From Bacteroidota bacterium (GTDB lineage Bacteria > Bacteroidota > Bacteroidia > Sphingobacteriales > Sphingobacteriaceae), in contig JABDEQ010000081.1 of the NCBI GenBank assembly GCA_013286985.1, positions 1 through 10,595 of the forward strand: a DNA stretch of 10,595 nt, given 5' to 3'. Position numbers and translations under genes: made by a program. A model generated the notes under the pieces. That model saw only the letters and a program-made list of their open reading frames with translations. It searched no databases and was not told the DNA's origin. The stretch's first letter is position 1, and the number at the start of each line of letters is the position of its first letter. Below are positions 1 through 5,909 of the stretch, one piece after another.

Positions 1-624
1 CAAAAAACCGAGTACGAAGTTTCATTAATTGATATTGATACCGAATCGTATCAATATCTGCAAAAAAAATACCCGCAGTTAGGCAGCCGTTTAATTAATG
101 CCGATTTTTTGGAGATGGATTTTGGCACTTTTTTTAAGGGGCCGATGGCAATTATTGGTAATTTCCCATACAATATATCATCGCAAATACTTTTTAAAGT
201 GCTTGACAACCGGCAGCAAGTGATCGAAGTAGTTGGCATGTTTCAAAAAGAAGTTGCAGAACGCTGTTCGGCAAAGGCAGGCAGTAAAGAATATGGCATA
301 TTGAGTGTTTTTTTGCAGGCTTATTATAAGGTAGAGTATTTATTTACCGTAAAGGCCGGTGTTTTTAACCCGCCGCCAAAGGTGTTATCGGCAGTTATCC
401 GTTTAACCCGTAATGAAACTGCTGAGCTGGATTGTGATGAGAAATTGTTTTGGCAGGTAGTAAAAGCCGGATTTAACCAACGGCGCAAAACTTTAAGAAA
501 TGCGCTGTCATCGCTCATCAATAAAGAAAAAATGGCAACAGAATCAATGCTCGATCTGCGCGCCGAGCGGCTAACAGTGAATGATTTTGTTAAACTAACA
601 AAAGAAATTTCAGCTAACAGGTAA
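1..624 (+). CDS. rsmA: 16S rRNA (adenine1518-N6/adenine1519-N6) dimethyltransferase, 5'-truncated by the window edge
   Basis: This enzyme (RsmA/KsgA) uses S-adenosylmethionine to dimethylate two adjacent adenines in the 3' hairpin of 16S rRNA during late 30S assembly in the cytoplasm. The reading frame is open from base 1, and about 207 residues of the usual ~260 are visible. The glycine-rich SAM motif I lies before the window. What remains starts at the acidic strand after it (SLIDID), then NADFLEMD, then the catalytic NFPY tetrapeptide at bases 160-171, the family's N(L/F)PY motif. Next come the FQKEVAER segment and the C-terminal helical RNA-binding part with FNPPPKV and FNQRRKTLRNAL, all typical of RsmA. 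The stop is TAA at 622-624. The gene converges on the EcsC-like gene with 31 bp between stops. Nothing suggests damage. The family call is firm. Confidence 0.96.
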   Translation, partial: QKTEYEVSLIDIDTESYQYLQKKYPQLGSRLINADFLEMDFGTFFKGPMAIIGNFPYNISSQILFKVLDNRQQVIEVVGMFQKEVAERCSAKAGSKEYGILSVFLQAYYKVEYLFTVKAGVFNPPPKVLSAVIRLTRNETAELDCDEKLFWQVVKAGFNQRRKTLRNALSSLINKEKMATESMLDLRAERLTVNDFVKLTKEISANR

Positions 625-655
625 CATGGCGCTGGTTTTAAATATCACGATGCCA

Positions 656-1222
656 TTAGCTAATTTCAATGGTAACAGTTTGCGCCGCAGGGTATGCCGT
701 TTTAATTGACTGGGCCAGTCGTTTTATAAAAATGTAATTGGTTGTACCACCAATTACAGCACCCACTACCGGCACTAATCGCTCGGCAGTGCGGGTTCCC
801 AGCATCATCAATAATTTTTCTGCCAACTCTTCCATCATCGTTTTTGACAAGGCAACGCCGGCCTCCACTTTTAACGATGTGGCTACGAGCGACATAAATT
901 CATCAAAATCAATTTCATAACTGCCCCGGTTTTGATACATAATGGCCATCGTTATTCTGAATTGCTGGGTAATGAGATTAGCAAAATCAAAAGGTATCCC
1001 TGCAATTAACGTAAGCATACCGCCGCTGCCTGATATTATTCCCGATCCCGCAGCAAGGCAGGCGCATTGTTCAATAAACTTATCCAGCCCCATTTTATCA
1101 ACCCCTTTTTTAATATTAAGCTGGTTAATGTGGATGAATACTTGTTTAAATCCTATATCTGCAAGTTTTTTACTTTGCAGTTTTATATCTGTACCTATTT
1201 TTTTAAATCCGATAATTTTCAT
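656..1222 (-). CDS. EcsC-like family protein, function unknown
   Basis: The gene encodes a 188-residue protein of no known enzymatic activity. Its core (about residues 44-165) resembles the EcsC family. It has a Gly/Ala-rich stretch (LAAGSGIISGSGG, 56-68), a short hydrophobic run with a conserved Pro-Phe-Asp (AGIPFDF, 74-80), then a helix ending in a MAIMYQNRG-like motif, which parallels the family's hydrophobic PxD...IA..YG pattern. A second Gly-rich hydrophobic segment (VPVVGAVIGGTTNY, 150-163) lies near the C-terminus. There is no signal peptide. The hydrophobic stretches could associate with membrane, but no clear spanning helix stands out. The ATG at 1222 gives a Lys-rich lead. A second Met at residue 44, where the conserved part begins, is an alternative start. 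EcsC was named from a Bacillus operon with an ABC transporter, but no transporter is present here. A sigma-54-like element lies just upstream, so stress or nutrient control is possible (inference). Confidence 0.66.
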   Translation of the reverse strand: MKIIGFKKIGTDIKLQSKKLADIGFKQVFIHINQLNIKKGVDKMGLDKFIEQCACLAAGSGIISGSGGMLTLIAGIPFDFANLITQQFRITMAIMYQNRGSYEIDFDEFMSLVATSLKVEAGVALSKTMMEELAEKLLMMLGTRTAERLVPVVGAVIGGTTNYIFIKRLAQSIKTAYPAAQTVTIEIS

Positions 1223-1271
1223 CTTCTTAAATCCTGATCACGAACAATTTATATCTGTTCGTTATTACAAG

Positions 1272-1287
1272 TGCTATTCCCGTGCCA
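1272..1287 (-). promoter_or_regulatory. sigma-54-like (-24/-12) promoter candidate for the EcsC-like gene
   Basis: Read on the minus strand this is TGGCACGGGAATAGCA. The sigma-54 consensus is TGGCAC-N5-TTGC(A/T), so only one base differs (TAGCA for TTGCA). The GG and GC dinucleotides are at the required spacing, with 12 bases between the second G and the C. Transcription would start near 1261, giving a leader of about 39 bases to the ATG at 1222. No upstream activator site was identified. A chance match in AT-rich DNA is possible but less likely because the element is GC-rich and correctly placed. Confidence 0.42.
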
Positions 1288-1395
1288 GTTTGATAAACTT
1301 GCTAAAATGTCATCTTTATTAATAAAAAAATCAACTGTACTTAAAGTAACGCCCTCATTTTATAATTTTACCGTTTTACACAAATATTAAATCGC

Positions 1396-2331
1396 TTGGA
1401 AAAAAGTATTTTAATTGTTGACGATATACATCCCGTTTTTATAGAACGTGCCGAAGCTATAGGATATAGCTGTGATTACCGCCCGTTGATAAAGCCCGAT
1501 GAGGCATTGCAGGTTATTGGTAATTACGAGGGCCTTGTTGTTCGTTCAAAATTCAGACTGAATAAAAAATATCTTGATGCTGCCGTAAAACTGCAATTTA
1601 TTTGCCGCGCTGGTGCGGGAATGGATAATATAGATGAAGCTTACGCAGCCGAAAAAAAAGTTACTTTAATTAATGCTCCCGAAGGAAATATGGATGCCGT
1701 TGGTGAGCATGCAATAGGCTTATTGCTGGCATTGATGAACAATTTGAGGGTTGCTGATGCCGAAATTCGCGCGGGAAGCTGGAAACGTGAGGCCAACCGC
1801 GGATACGAGCTGAAGGGGAAAACGGTAGGTATTATAGGTTACGGTTTTATGGGGCATAGCTTTGCCAGTAAGTTGGCCGGATTTGGCGTAAATGTTATTG
1901 CGTACGACAAATATAAAACTGGTTTTAGCGACCAGTTTGCCCGCGAAGTGAGCATGGAAGAAATTGTTAAGCACAGCGATGTAATAAGCTTTCATATTCC
2001 GCTAACAAATGAAACCAGGGGAATGATTAATGACGAGTATTTATTCCATTTTAAAAGGCCAATCTTTTTACTCAATACTGCGCGCGGTCAGATACTTAAA
2101 GTTAATGCTGTGTTGAATGCCATTAAACAGGGCAAAATATTAGGTGCCGGCCTTGATGTGCTGGAAACAGAGAAATTCCCGGCACTGGCAGAGCAGGAGT
2201 GGTTTGAAGAGCTGCGCCAATCAGACAAAGTTTTATTAAGCCCCCATGTAGCCGGATGGACGTTTGATTCCTATCGTAAAATAAGCGAAGTTATGGCAGA
2301 GAAGCTGTTAGTCTTGAGTCTGAAGTCCTAA
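1396..2331 (+). CDS. D-isomer-specific 2-hydroxyacid dehydrogenase (SerA/GyaR-like), NAD-dependent
   Basis: This 311-residue cytoplasmic oxidoreductase interconverts a D-2-hydroxyacid and its 2-keto acid with NAD(H). The catalytic-domain halves flank a Rossmann fold. The dinucleotide motif GYGFMG is at 148-153 and the cofactor-selecting Asp follows at D171 (AYDKY), favouring NAD over NADP. Family catalytic residues are visible as R230 (NTARG), E259 and H284 (SPHVAG), with R-to-E spacing of 29 as in phosphoglycerate dehydrogenase. There is no C-terminal ACT domain, so serine feedback of the E. coli type is not expected. The substrate (3-phosphoglycerate, glyoxylate or another) cannot be fixed from sequence, and no serC is adjacent. 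The start is TTG at 1396, because no ATG lies nearby upstream in frame and the protein begins directly with the first beta strand. The last residues (LSLKS) are encoded by the 7-bp repeat tract, suggesting the C-terminus was reshaped by it. Confidence 0.88.
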   Translation: MEKSILIVDDIHPVFIERAEAIGYSCDYRPLIKPDEALQVIGNYEGLVVRSKFRLNKKYLDAAVKLQFICRAGAGMDNIDEAYAAEKKVTLINAPEGNMDAVGEHAIGLLLALMNNLRVADAEIRAGSWKREANRGYELKGKTVGIIGYGFMGHSFASKLAGFGVNVIAYDKYKTGFSDQFAREVSMEEIVKHSDVISFHIPLTNETRGMINDEYLFHFKRPIFLLNTARGQILKVNAVLNAIKQGKILGAGLDVLETEKFPALAEQEWFEELRQSDKVLLSPHVAGWTFDSYRKISEVMAEKLLVLSLKS

Positions 2332-2372
2332 GTCTAAAGTTCTTTTTGACCTTAAGACTTAGGACTATTGAC
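2311..2372. repeat. Degenerate 7-bp tandem repeat with an inverted copy, shared by two gene ends
   Basis: On the plus strand the heptamers GTCTTGA, GTCTGAA, GTCCTAA and GTCTAAA follow one another at 2311-2338, with a decayed fifth (GTTCTTT). On the minus strand GTCAATA (2372-2366), GTCCTAA (2365-2359) and GTCTTAA (2358-2352) are in register, so the tract is an inverted pair of heptamer runs. It covers the last codons of the dehydrogenase gene and the panC stop codon. The consensus is about GTCYNAA. It looks like an interspersed repeat element inserted at, or expanded from, the gene boundary. Its mobility or role is unknown. Confidence 0.75.
2324..2366. terminator. Bidirectional hairpin between convergent genes
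   Basis: AGTCCTAAGTCT (2324-2335) pairs perfectly with AGACTTAGGACT (2355-2366). One mismatch and three more pairs (2337-2339 with 2351-2353) extend the stem toward an 11-base loop. The stem includes the dehydrogenase stop (2329-2331) and most of the panC stop (2365-2367). With only 33 bp between the two stops, it probably ends or insulates transcription in both directions. There is no long U-tract directly after the stem, so intrinsic termination is plausible rather than certain. Confidence 0.55.
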
Positions 2373-3204
2373 TTAATATAACATTATCAATCAGCCTTGT
2401 TTTGCCGACTTTGGCTGCTACAAGCACTACCGTTATTTGGGAATGGCTGTCGGCCGGGAGCAAGGTTTTACCATCTGCAATTTCAAAATAATCGAGCTCT
2501 ACACCTTCTACAGCACTTATTATTGATTCCGCTTCGTATTGTAATTGCTGCATTTTGCTTATATCGAAGTTTTCTTTAACCCAATTAAGGGTTTTTGATA
2601 AAATAAGCGCATGTTGCCTGTCGGTTGCTGTTAAATGAATATTTCTTGAACTCATGGCTAAGCCATCAGCTTCGCGTTTAATAGGGCACATTACCAGCCT
2701 CACTGGCATTTTCAACAGGTCAACCATTTTGCTGATGATTGAAAACTGTTGGTAGTCTTTTTGTCCGAAGTAGGCGGTATCCGGATTTACGATATTAAAC
2801 AGTTTTGAAACCACCTGCGTAACGCCCTGGTAATGCCCTGGCCTTGATTTTCCCTCCAGCAATTGCTCCATCGGGCCTATTTCTAAATGCCAATGTTCAT
2901 TATCATCATAAATTTCGCTTACAGGAGGGTTAAATAGCACATCGCAGTTAACTTGCTCAAGCATAGCGATATCTGCTTCCAGGGTGCGCGGATATTTTTC
3001 GAGGTCCTTGGGGTCGTTAAACTGGGTGGGGTTAACAAAAATGCTGCAAACCACAACATCATTGCCTTGTTGCGCCTGTTCAATTAGCGAAATATGCCCC
3101 TGGTGAAGCGCTCCCAATGTAGGTACAAAACCAATGCTTTTGTTGGCATTTTTAATTTGTTGCAGATGTTGCTGAAGCTCTTTTTTGGTGGTGAAAACTT
3201 TCAA
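2365..3204 (-). CDS. panC: Pantothenate synthetase (pantoate--beta-alanine ligase)
   Basis: PanC makes pantothenate (vitamin B5, the coenzyme A precursor) from D-pantoate and beta-alanine, using ATP through a pantoyl-adenylate intermediate, in the cytoplasm. The 279 residues are close to the usual ~280. The nucleotide-binding HxGH signature is in PTLGALHQGH (28-37), with Leu where PTMGALH is more usual. FVNPTQF is at 56-62, the pantoate/ATP loop GKSRPGHYQGV at 118-128, YFGQKDYQQ at 145-153 and the KMSKS-like MSSRN at 184-188. All key elements are intact. The start appears to be TTG (3204-3202), immediately followed by KVFTTKKEL, which matches the normal N-terminal strand; no ATG is available in frame nearby. 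The gene is divergent from the glycogen-synthase-like gene, with overlapping promoters, and convergent with the dehydrogenase. panB and panD are not in the window. Confidence 0.97.
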   Translation of the reverse strand: MKVFTTKKELQQHLQQIKNANKSIGFVPTLGALHQGHISLIEQAQQGNDVVVCSIFVNPTQFNDPKDLEKYPRTLEADIAMLEQVNCDVLFNPPVSEIYDDNEHWHLEIGPMEQLLEGKSRPGHYQGVTQVVSKLFNIVNPDTAYFGQKDYQQFSIISKMVDLLKMPVRLVMCPIKREADGLAMSSRNIHLTATDRQHALILSKTLNWVKENFDISKMQQLQYEAESIISAVEGVELDYFEIADGKTLLPADSHSQITVVLVAAKVGKTRLIDNVILSQ

Positions 3205-3288
3205 TGTGCTTATTATTAGTAATATCCGGTTAAGGATAAATTTAGCTGGTTAATTACAGCCGCTAAATACGGTAATATGATTAAAATT

Positions 3289-3308
3289 AAAGCAATATTA
3301 ATTGCTTT
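3289..3308. other. Small perfect hairpin in the panC leader
   Basis: AAAGCAAT (3289-3296) and ATTGCTTT (3301-3308) form an 8-bp stem with a 4-base loop. If panC is transcribed from the promoter near 3344-3372, this lies in its ~130-base 5' leader. A role in mRNA stability or folding is possible, but no known riboswitch architecture is recognised. Confidence 0.3.
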
Positions 3309-3343
3309 TTCGGGGTAAAGTTGCGTAACTTCTTTAAAATTAC

Positions 3344-3372
3344 CAAAAGTAACTTGCTCAATTCGTTGTCAA
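3344..3372 (-). promoter_or_regulatory. Bacteroidota-type promoter for panC
   Basis: On the minus strand TTG (3372-3370) is followed after 18 bases by TACTTTTG (3351-3344), an exact match to the TAnnTTTG -7 element with a -33 TTG at about the expected distance. Transcription would start near 3338, giving a leader of roughly 130 bases. It is assigned by motif and position only. Confidence 0.55.
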
Positions 3373-3396
3373 TTCATATAATAATGCTTATATTTG
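3366..3396 (+). promoter_or_regulatory. Bacteroidota-type promoter for the glycogen-synthase-like/DUF4270 operon
   Basis: TTG (3366-3368) is separated by 20 bases from TATATTTG (3389-3396), an exact match to TAnnTTTG. The start would be near 3403, about 45 bases before the ATG at 3448. Its -33 element touches that of the divergent panC promoter: the 7-base near-palindrome TTGTCAA (3366-3372) supplies TTG to both strands. Confidence 0.62.
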
Positions 3397-3447
3397 CAAA
3401 CTCAAATTTTTTTGGATTCTTAATTATAATTTAATACTGATATAGTG

Positions 3448-4272
3448 ATGGGTAAATCTAAGCTCTTGTTTATAACTCACGAAATGTCTCCTTTCCTCGA
3501 ACTCTCAAAAATTTCTGAAATTACACGCCAGCTACCGCAGGCTATGCAGGAAAAAGGTTACGAAATCCGTATCCTTATGCCTCGTTTCGGGAATATTAAT
3601 GAGCGCAGGAACAGGTTGCACGAAGTGATCCGTTTGTCGGGGATGAATATCATTATTAACGATAATGACAATCCGCTGATCATCAAGGTTGCATCCATTC
3701 CGGCTGCACGCATGCAGGTTTATTTTTTGGATAACGAAGAGTATTTTCAGCGAAAACACGTTTTTACAGACAAAGAAGGTAAGTTTTACGCCGATAATGA
3801 CGAGCGTATGATCTTTTTTTGCAAAGGAGCGTTGGAAACAGTTAAGAAATTAGGTTGGGCTCCTGATGTAATTCATTGCCACGGTTGGATGAGTGCATTG
3901 GTACCGGCTTATTTGAAAACTACTTACAAAGACGATCCGACTTTTAAAAATTCAAAAATCATTTATTCAATTTATGAAAATGATTTTGCGGGAAAACTTG
4001 ATGCTGATTTTTCGCAGAAAGCTGTTATGGGCAACATGACCGAAAAGCACACCGAAGTTTATAAGCCTGGCACAAACGCAGCATTATATGGCGGCGCTAT
4101 TCAATACAGTGATGGTATTGTTTTGGGCAGTGAGAATATTGATGAAGAAGTGTTAAATTATGTTAAAAACAGCAATAAATCGGTTTTAGAGTTTGAATCT
4201 ACCGCTGATTTCGAAAATTATTACAATTTTTACGACGAAATTGCTAATGAAGAATTGGCGCATGTTGTATAA
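3448..4272 (+). CDS. Glycogen/starch synthase N-terminal (GT5) domain protein, stand-alone and probably non-catalytic
   Basis: The 274-residue protein matches only the N-terminal GT5 Rossmann domain of glycogen synthase. Full GlgA is about 480 residues, with a second GT-B domain carrying the donor-binding and catalytic Glu/Lys-rich motifs, absent here. It begins LLFITHEMSPF, like the GlgA LFVSSE-type start. The ADP-glucose-binding KxGGL loop, normally next, reads LELSKISEI and has lost its glycines. HCHGW (143-147) stands where HCHDW is usual. The gene ends normally in TAA, so this is not a fresh truncation; short GlgA-like proteins of this type recur in Bacteroidota (recalled knowledge). Catalysis is doubtful and a binding or regulatory role is an inference. 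ATG 3448 is preferred over the overlapping GTG at 3445. It is co-transcribed with the DUF4270 gene 15 bp downstream. Confidence 0.85.
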   Translation: MGKSKLLFITHEMSPFLELSKISEITRQLPQAMQEKGYEIRILMPRFGNINERRNRLHEVIRLSGMNIIINDNDNPLIIKVASIPAARMQVYFLDNEEYFQRKHVFTDKEGKFYADNDERMIFFCKGALETVKKLGWAPDVIHCHGWMSALVPAYLKTTYKDDPTFKNSKIIYSIYENDFAGKLDADFSQKAVMGNMTEKHTEVYKPGTNAALYGGAIQYSDGIVLGSENIDEEVLNYVKNSNKSVLEFESTADFENYYNFYDEIANEELAHVV

Positions 4273-4287
4273 GCTTTGAGATTATAT

Positions 4288-5700
4288 ATGAAATTTTTCC
4301 GCTTAGACTTATTGACCTTGTTAATAAGTCTTTTTATTTTGAATAGTTGCAAAAATCAGAACGCTATTGGTTTAGGTGTGCAGCCCAATCAGTTGAATGG
4401 ATCGTTAATTACTAATTCAACAATAGTAACCTATACCGTTCCTGAAGATTCTGTAATTACCTCGGGTCCGTTGAATAAAAATCCACTGGCTTATTTTAAT
4501 GATCCTATTTTTGGATTAACAGTATCTGATTTGGCAACTGATATAAACTTACCCAACGAAGGTGCTTTTACCTTACCTACCGGTACTATTTTTGTTGATT
4601 CGGCCCGTTTAGTATTGTATTATGCTAATGGTTTTTACGGAGATCAGCTTACTACTAACTATGTGGTAAATGTATACCAGTTGGCTTCCAGGTTTAATGG
4701 GGATACGGCTTATTACAATACCAAAAAGTTTAACGTCAATTATTCAAATCTTATAGGTTCGTTAAAATTCAATGCAAGACCAACGGATTCGATTAAGATT
4801 TTTAATATTATATCCGGTGCACCTGATACCCTTATAAAGGTGGCTCCGCAGATAAGAATTCCTATAAGTACCACATTCGTTAACAATGACTTTTTTAACG
4901 TTGGAAGTTTGGCGCTTGGTTCAAATGCCATTTTTAACAACACTTTAAAAGGCTTGTATTTGACTATCGATAAATCAAAAACTTCAGGTCCGGGTGGTAT
5001 CATCATGGTAAAACCAACCGATTCGCTGGCTATTTATTACCGTACTGTAAACGGCGCTACAATTGATACAGCTGTGATTTATTTGCCGATTACTAAAATG
5101 GCGGCATCCATACAACATACTTATACAGCAGCGATAAAGACCGAATTGGCCGATACTGGCACTTCACGCGGCGTGGTTTATTTACAGGGGCTTGCTGGTT
5201 TAAGAGCTAAAATAAGTTTCCCTAATTTATTGACAAGCCTTAGAAAAGACCTGGCAAACAGAGATAGTGATATTATTTTAAACCGGGCCGAGCTGGTAAT
5301 TATACCAAGCCCCGGCTCAACTATTCCATATCAGCCATTGCCTAAAATAACTATGTACAGGCTTGATATAGCGCATCAGCGGGAATTGCTGCAAGATGCT
5401 AATGCTGCCGACCCACGTTCGGGCGGTGTGAGTGTTTTTGGTGGATTTTATAGCTCGGCAACTTCAACCAATGGATCCAATGAGTATCATTTTATCATAA
5501 CAGCCTTCCTGCAAGATCTTTTGTCAGGTAAAACGGTCGATTATGGCACTTACATAGCACCGGTTGATACAACAAACACTACCAGTGTTGATTTTCAGGC
5601 AACGTCCCAGGTAGCTGCAAGAACCATGGCTGTAGGTGGTAACTCAACATCGCCATATAAAATGACGTTAAATATCATTTATACCAAAATACGTAAATAG
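4288..5700 (+). CDS. DUF4270 family lipoprotein
   Basis: This is a 470-residue exported lipoprotein of unknown function. From ATG 4288 the N-terminus is a classical signal: KFFR, a hydrophobic core (LDLLTLLISLFIL), and the lipobox LNSC with the lipidated Cys at residue 21. The residues after Cys (KNQN) lack the acidic stretch of the Bacteroidota surface-export signal, so a periplasm-facing outer-membrane anchor is more likely (inference). The mature start (NAIGLGVQP) and the segment with FNDPIFG about 50 residues later match the DUF4270 pattern (LG..., DPxFG). The rest is rich in Thr, Ser, Asn and beta-strand-like segments, with no catalytic motif recognised. A TTG at 4276 is in frame, but ATG 4288 gives the cleaner signal peptide. 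It lies second in the operon after the GT5-like gene and ends before a strong terminator. The pairing hints at an envelope glycan role, unproven. Confidence 0.88.
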   Translation: MKFFRLDLLTLLISLFILNSCKNQNAIGLGVQPNQLNGSLITNSTIVTYTVPEDSVITSGPLNKNPLAYFNDPIFGLTVSDLATDINLPNEGAFTLPTGTIFVDSARLVLYYANGFYGDQLTTNYVVNVYQLASRFNGDTAYYNTKKFNVNYSNLIGSLKFNARPTDSIKIFNIISGAPDTLIKVAPQIRIPISTTFVNNDFFNVGSLALGSNAIFNNTLKGLYLTIDKSKTSGPGGIIMVKPTDSLAIYYRTVNGATIDTAVIYLPITKMAASIQHTYTAAIKTELADTGTSRGVVYLQGLAGLRAKISFPNLLTSLRKDLANRDSDIILNRAELVIIPSPGSTIPYQPLPKITMYRLDIAHQRELLQDANAADPRSGGVSVFGGFYSSATSTNGSNEYHFIITAFLQDLLSGKTVDYGTYIAPVDTTNTTSVDFQATSQVAARTMAVGGNSTSPYKMTLNIIYTKIRK

Positions 5701-5729
5701 ATTTTGCCCCGAAAGGCGTAAAGATTTTG

Positions 5730-5777
5730 AAGTCCGAAAGGTGTGCTGTTTGAAGCGCATCTTTCGGACTTTTTTTG
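5730..5777 (+). terminator. Strong intrinsic terminator after the DUF4270 gene
   Basis: AAGTCCGAAAG (5730-5740) pairs perfectly with CTTTCGGACTT (5761-5771). The inner six pairs (GTGTGC with GCGCAT, two wobbles) bring the stem to 17 bp around an 8-base loop, followed by a T-run to 5777. It ends the GT5-like/DUF4270 operon. Just before it, 5701-5719 and 5724-5744 form an imperfect direct repeat (ATTTTG...GAAAGGCGT and ATTTTG...GAAAGGTGT). Confidence 0.9.
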
Positions 5778-5877
5778 TGCTTACAGGTTTTAGTAAATTA
5801 TAAGTAGGGGGTACTTTTTAAAAAAATTTAATTATAGCGGCTCCCTCCAATCATCACCGCCCAATGGGTAATCTTAG

Positions 5878-5885
5878 TATTTTTG
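5878..5885 (+). promoter_or_regulatory. Probable -7 element of the glmS promoter
   Basis: TATTTTTG matches TAnnTTTG exactly and would place the start near 5890, leaving a leader of about 20 bases before the glmS ATG. No convincing -33 TTG lies 19-21 bases upstream, so the promoter may need an activator or the call may be wrong. The short leader leaves no room for a glmS ribozyme. Confidence 0.42.
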
Positions 5886-5909
5886 CGTTTTAATATTTAT
5901 ATTCTATTT

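Noticed and set aside
625..655. Terminator hairpin between rsmA and the EcsC-like gene
   Set aside because: Only a 5-6 bp ATGGC/GCCAT pairing with a long loop is visible and no T-run follows; too weak to annotate.
942..1322. Plus-strand ORF of 126 codons opposite the EcsC-like gene
   Set aside because: It is a shadow of the minus-strand gene, with no recognisable domain and a composition typical of an antisense frame.
3289..3308. Hairpin followed by T-rich sequence as an intrinsic terminator
   Set aside because: No gene ends nearby on the plus strand; both neighbouring genes diverge from this region, so it is only noted as a leader hairpin.
5701..5909. glmS ribozyme or riboswitch upstream of glmS
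   Set aside because: The predicted leader is only about 20 bases, and the only strong structure here is the terminator of the preceding operon. No ribozyme core was recognised.
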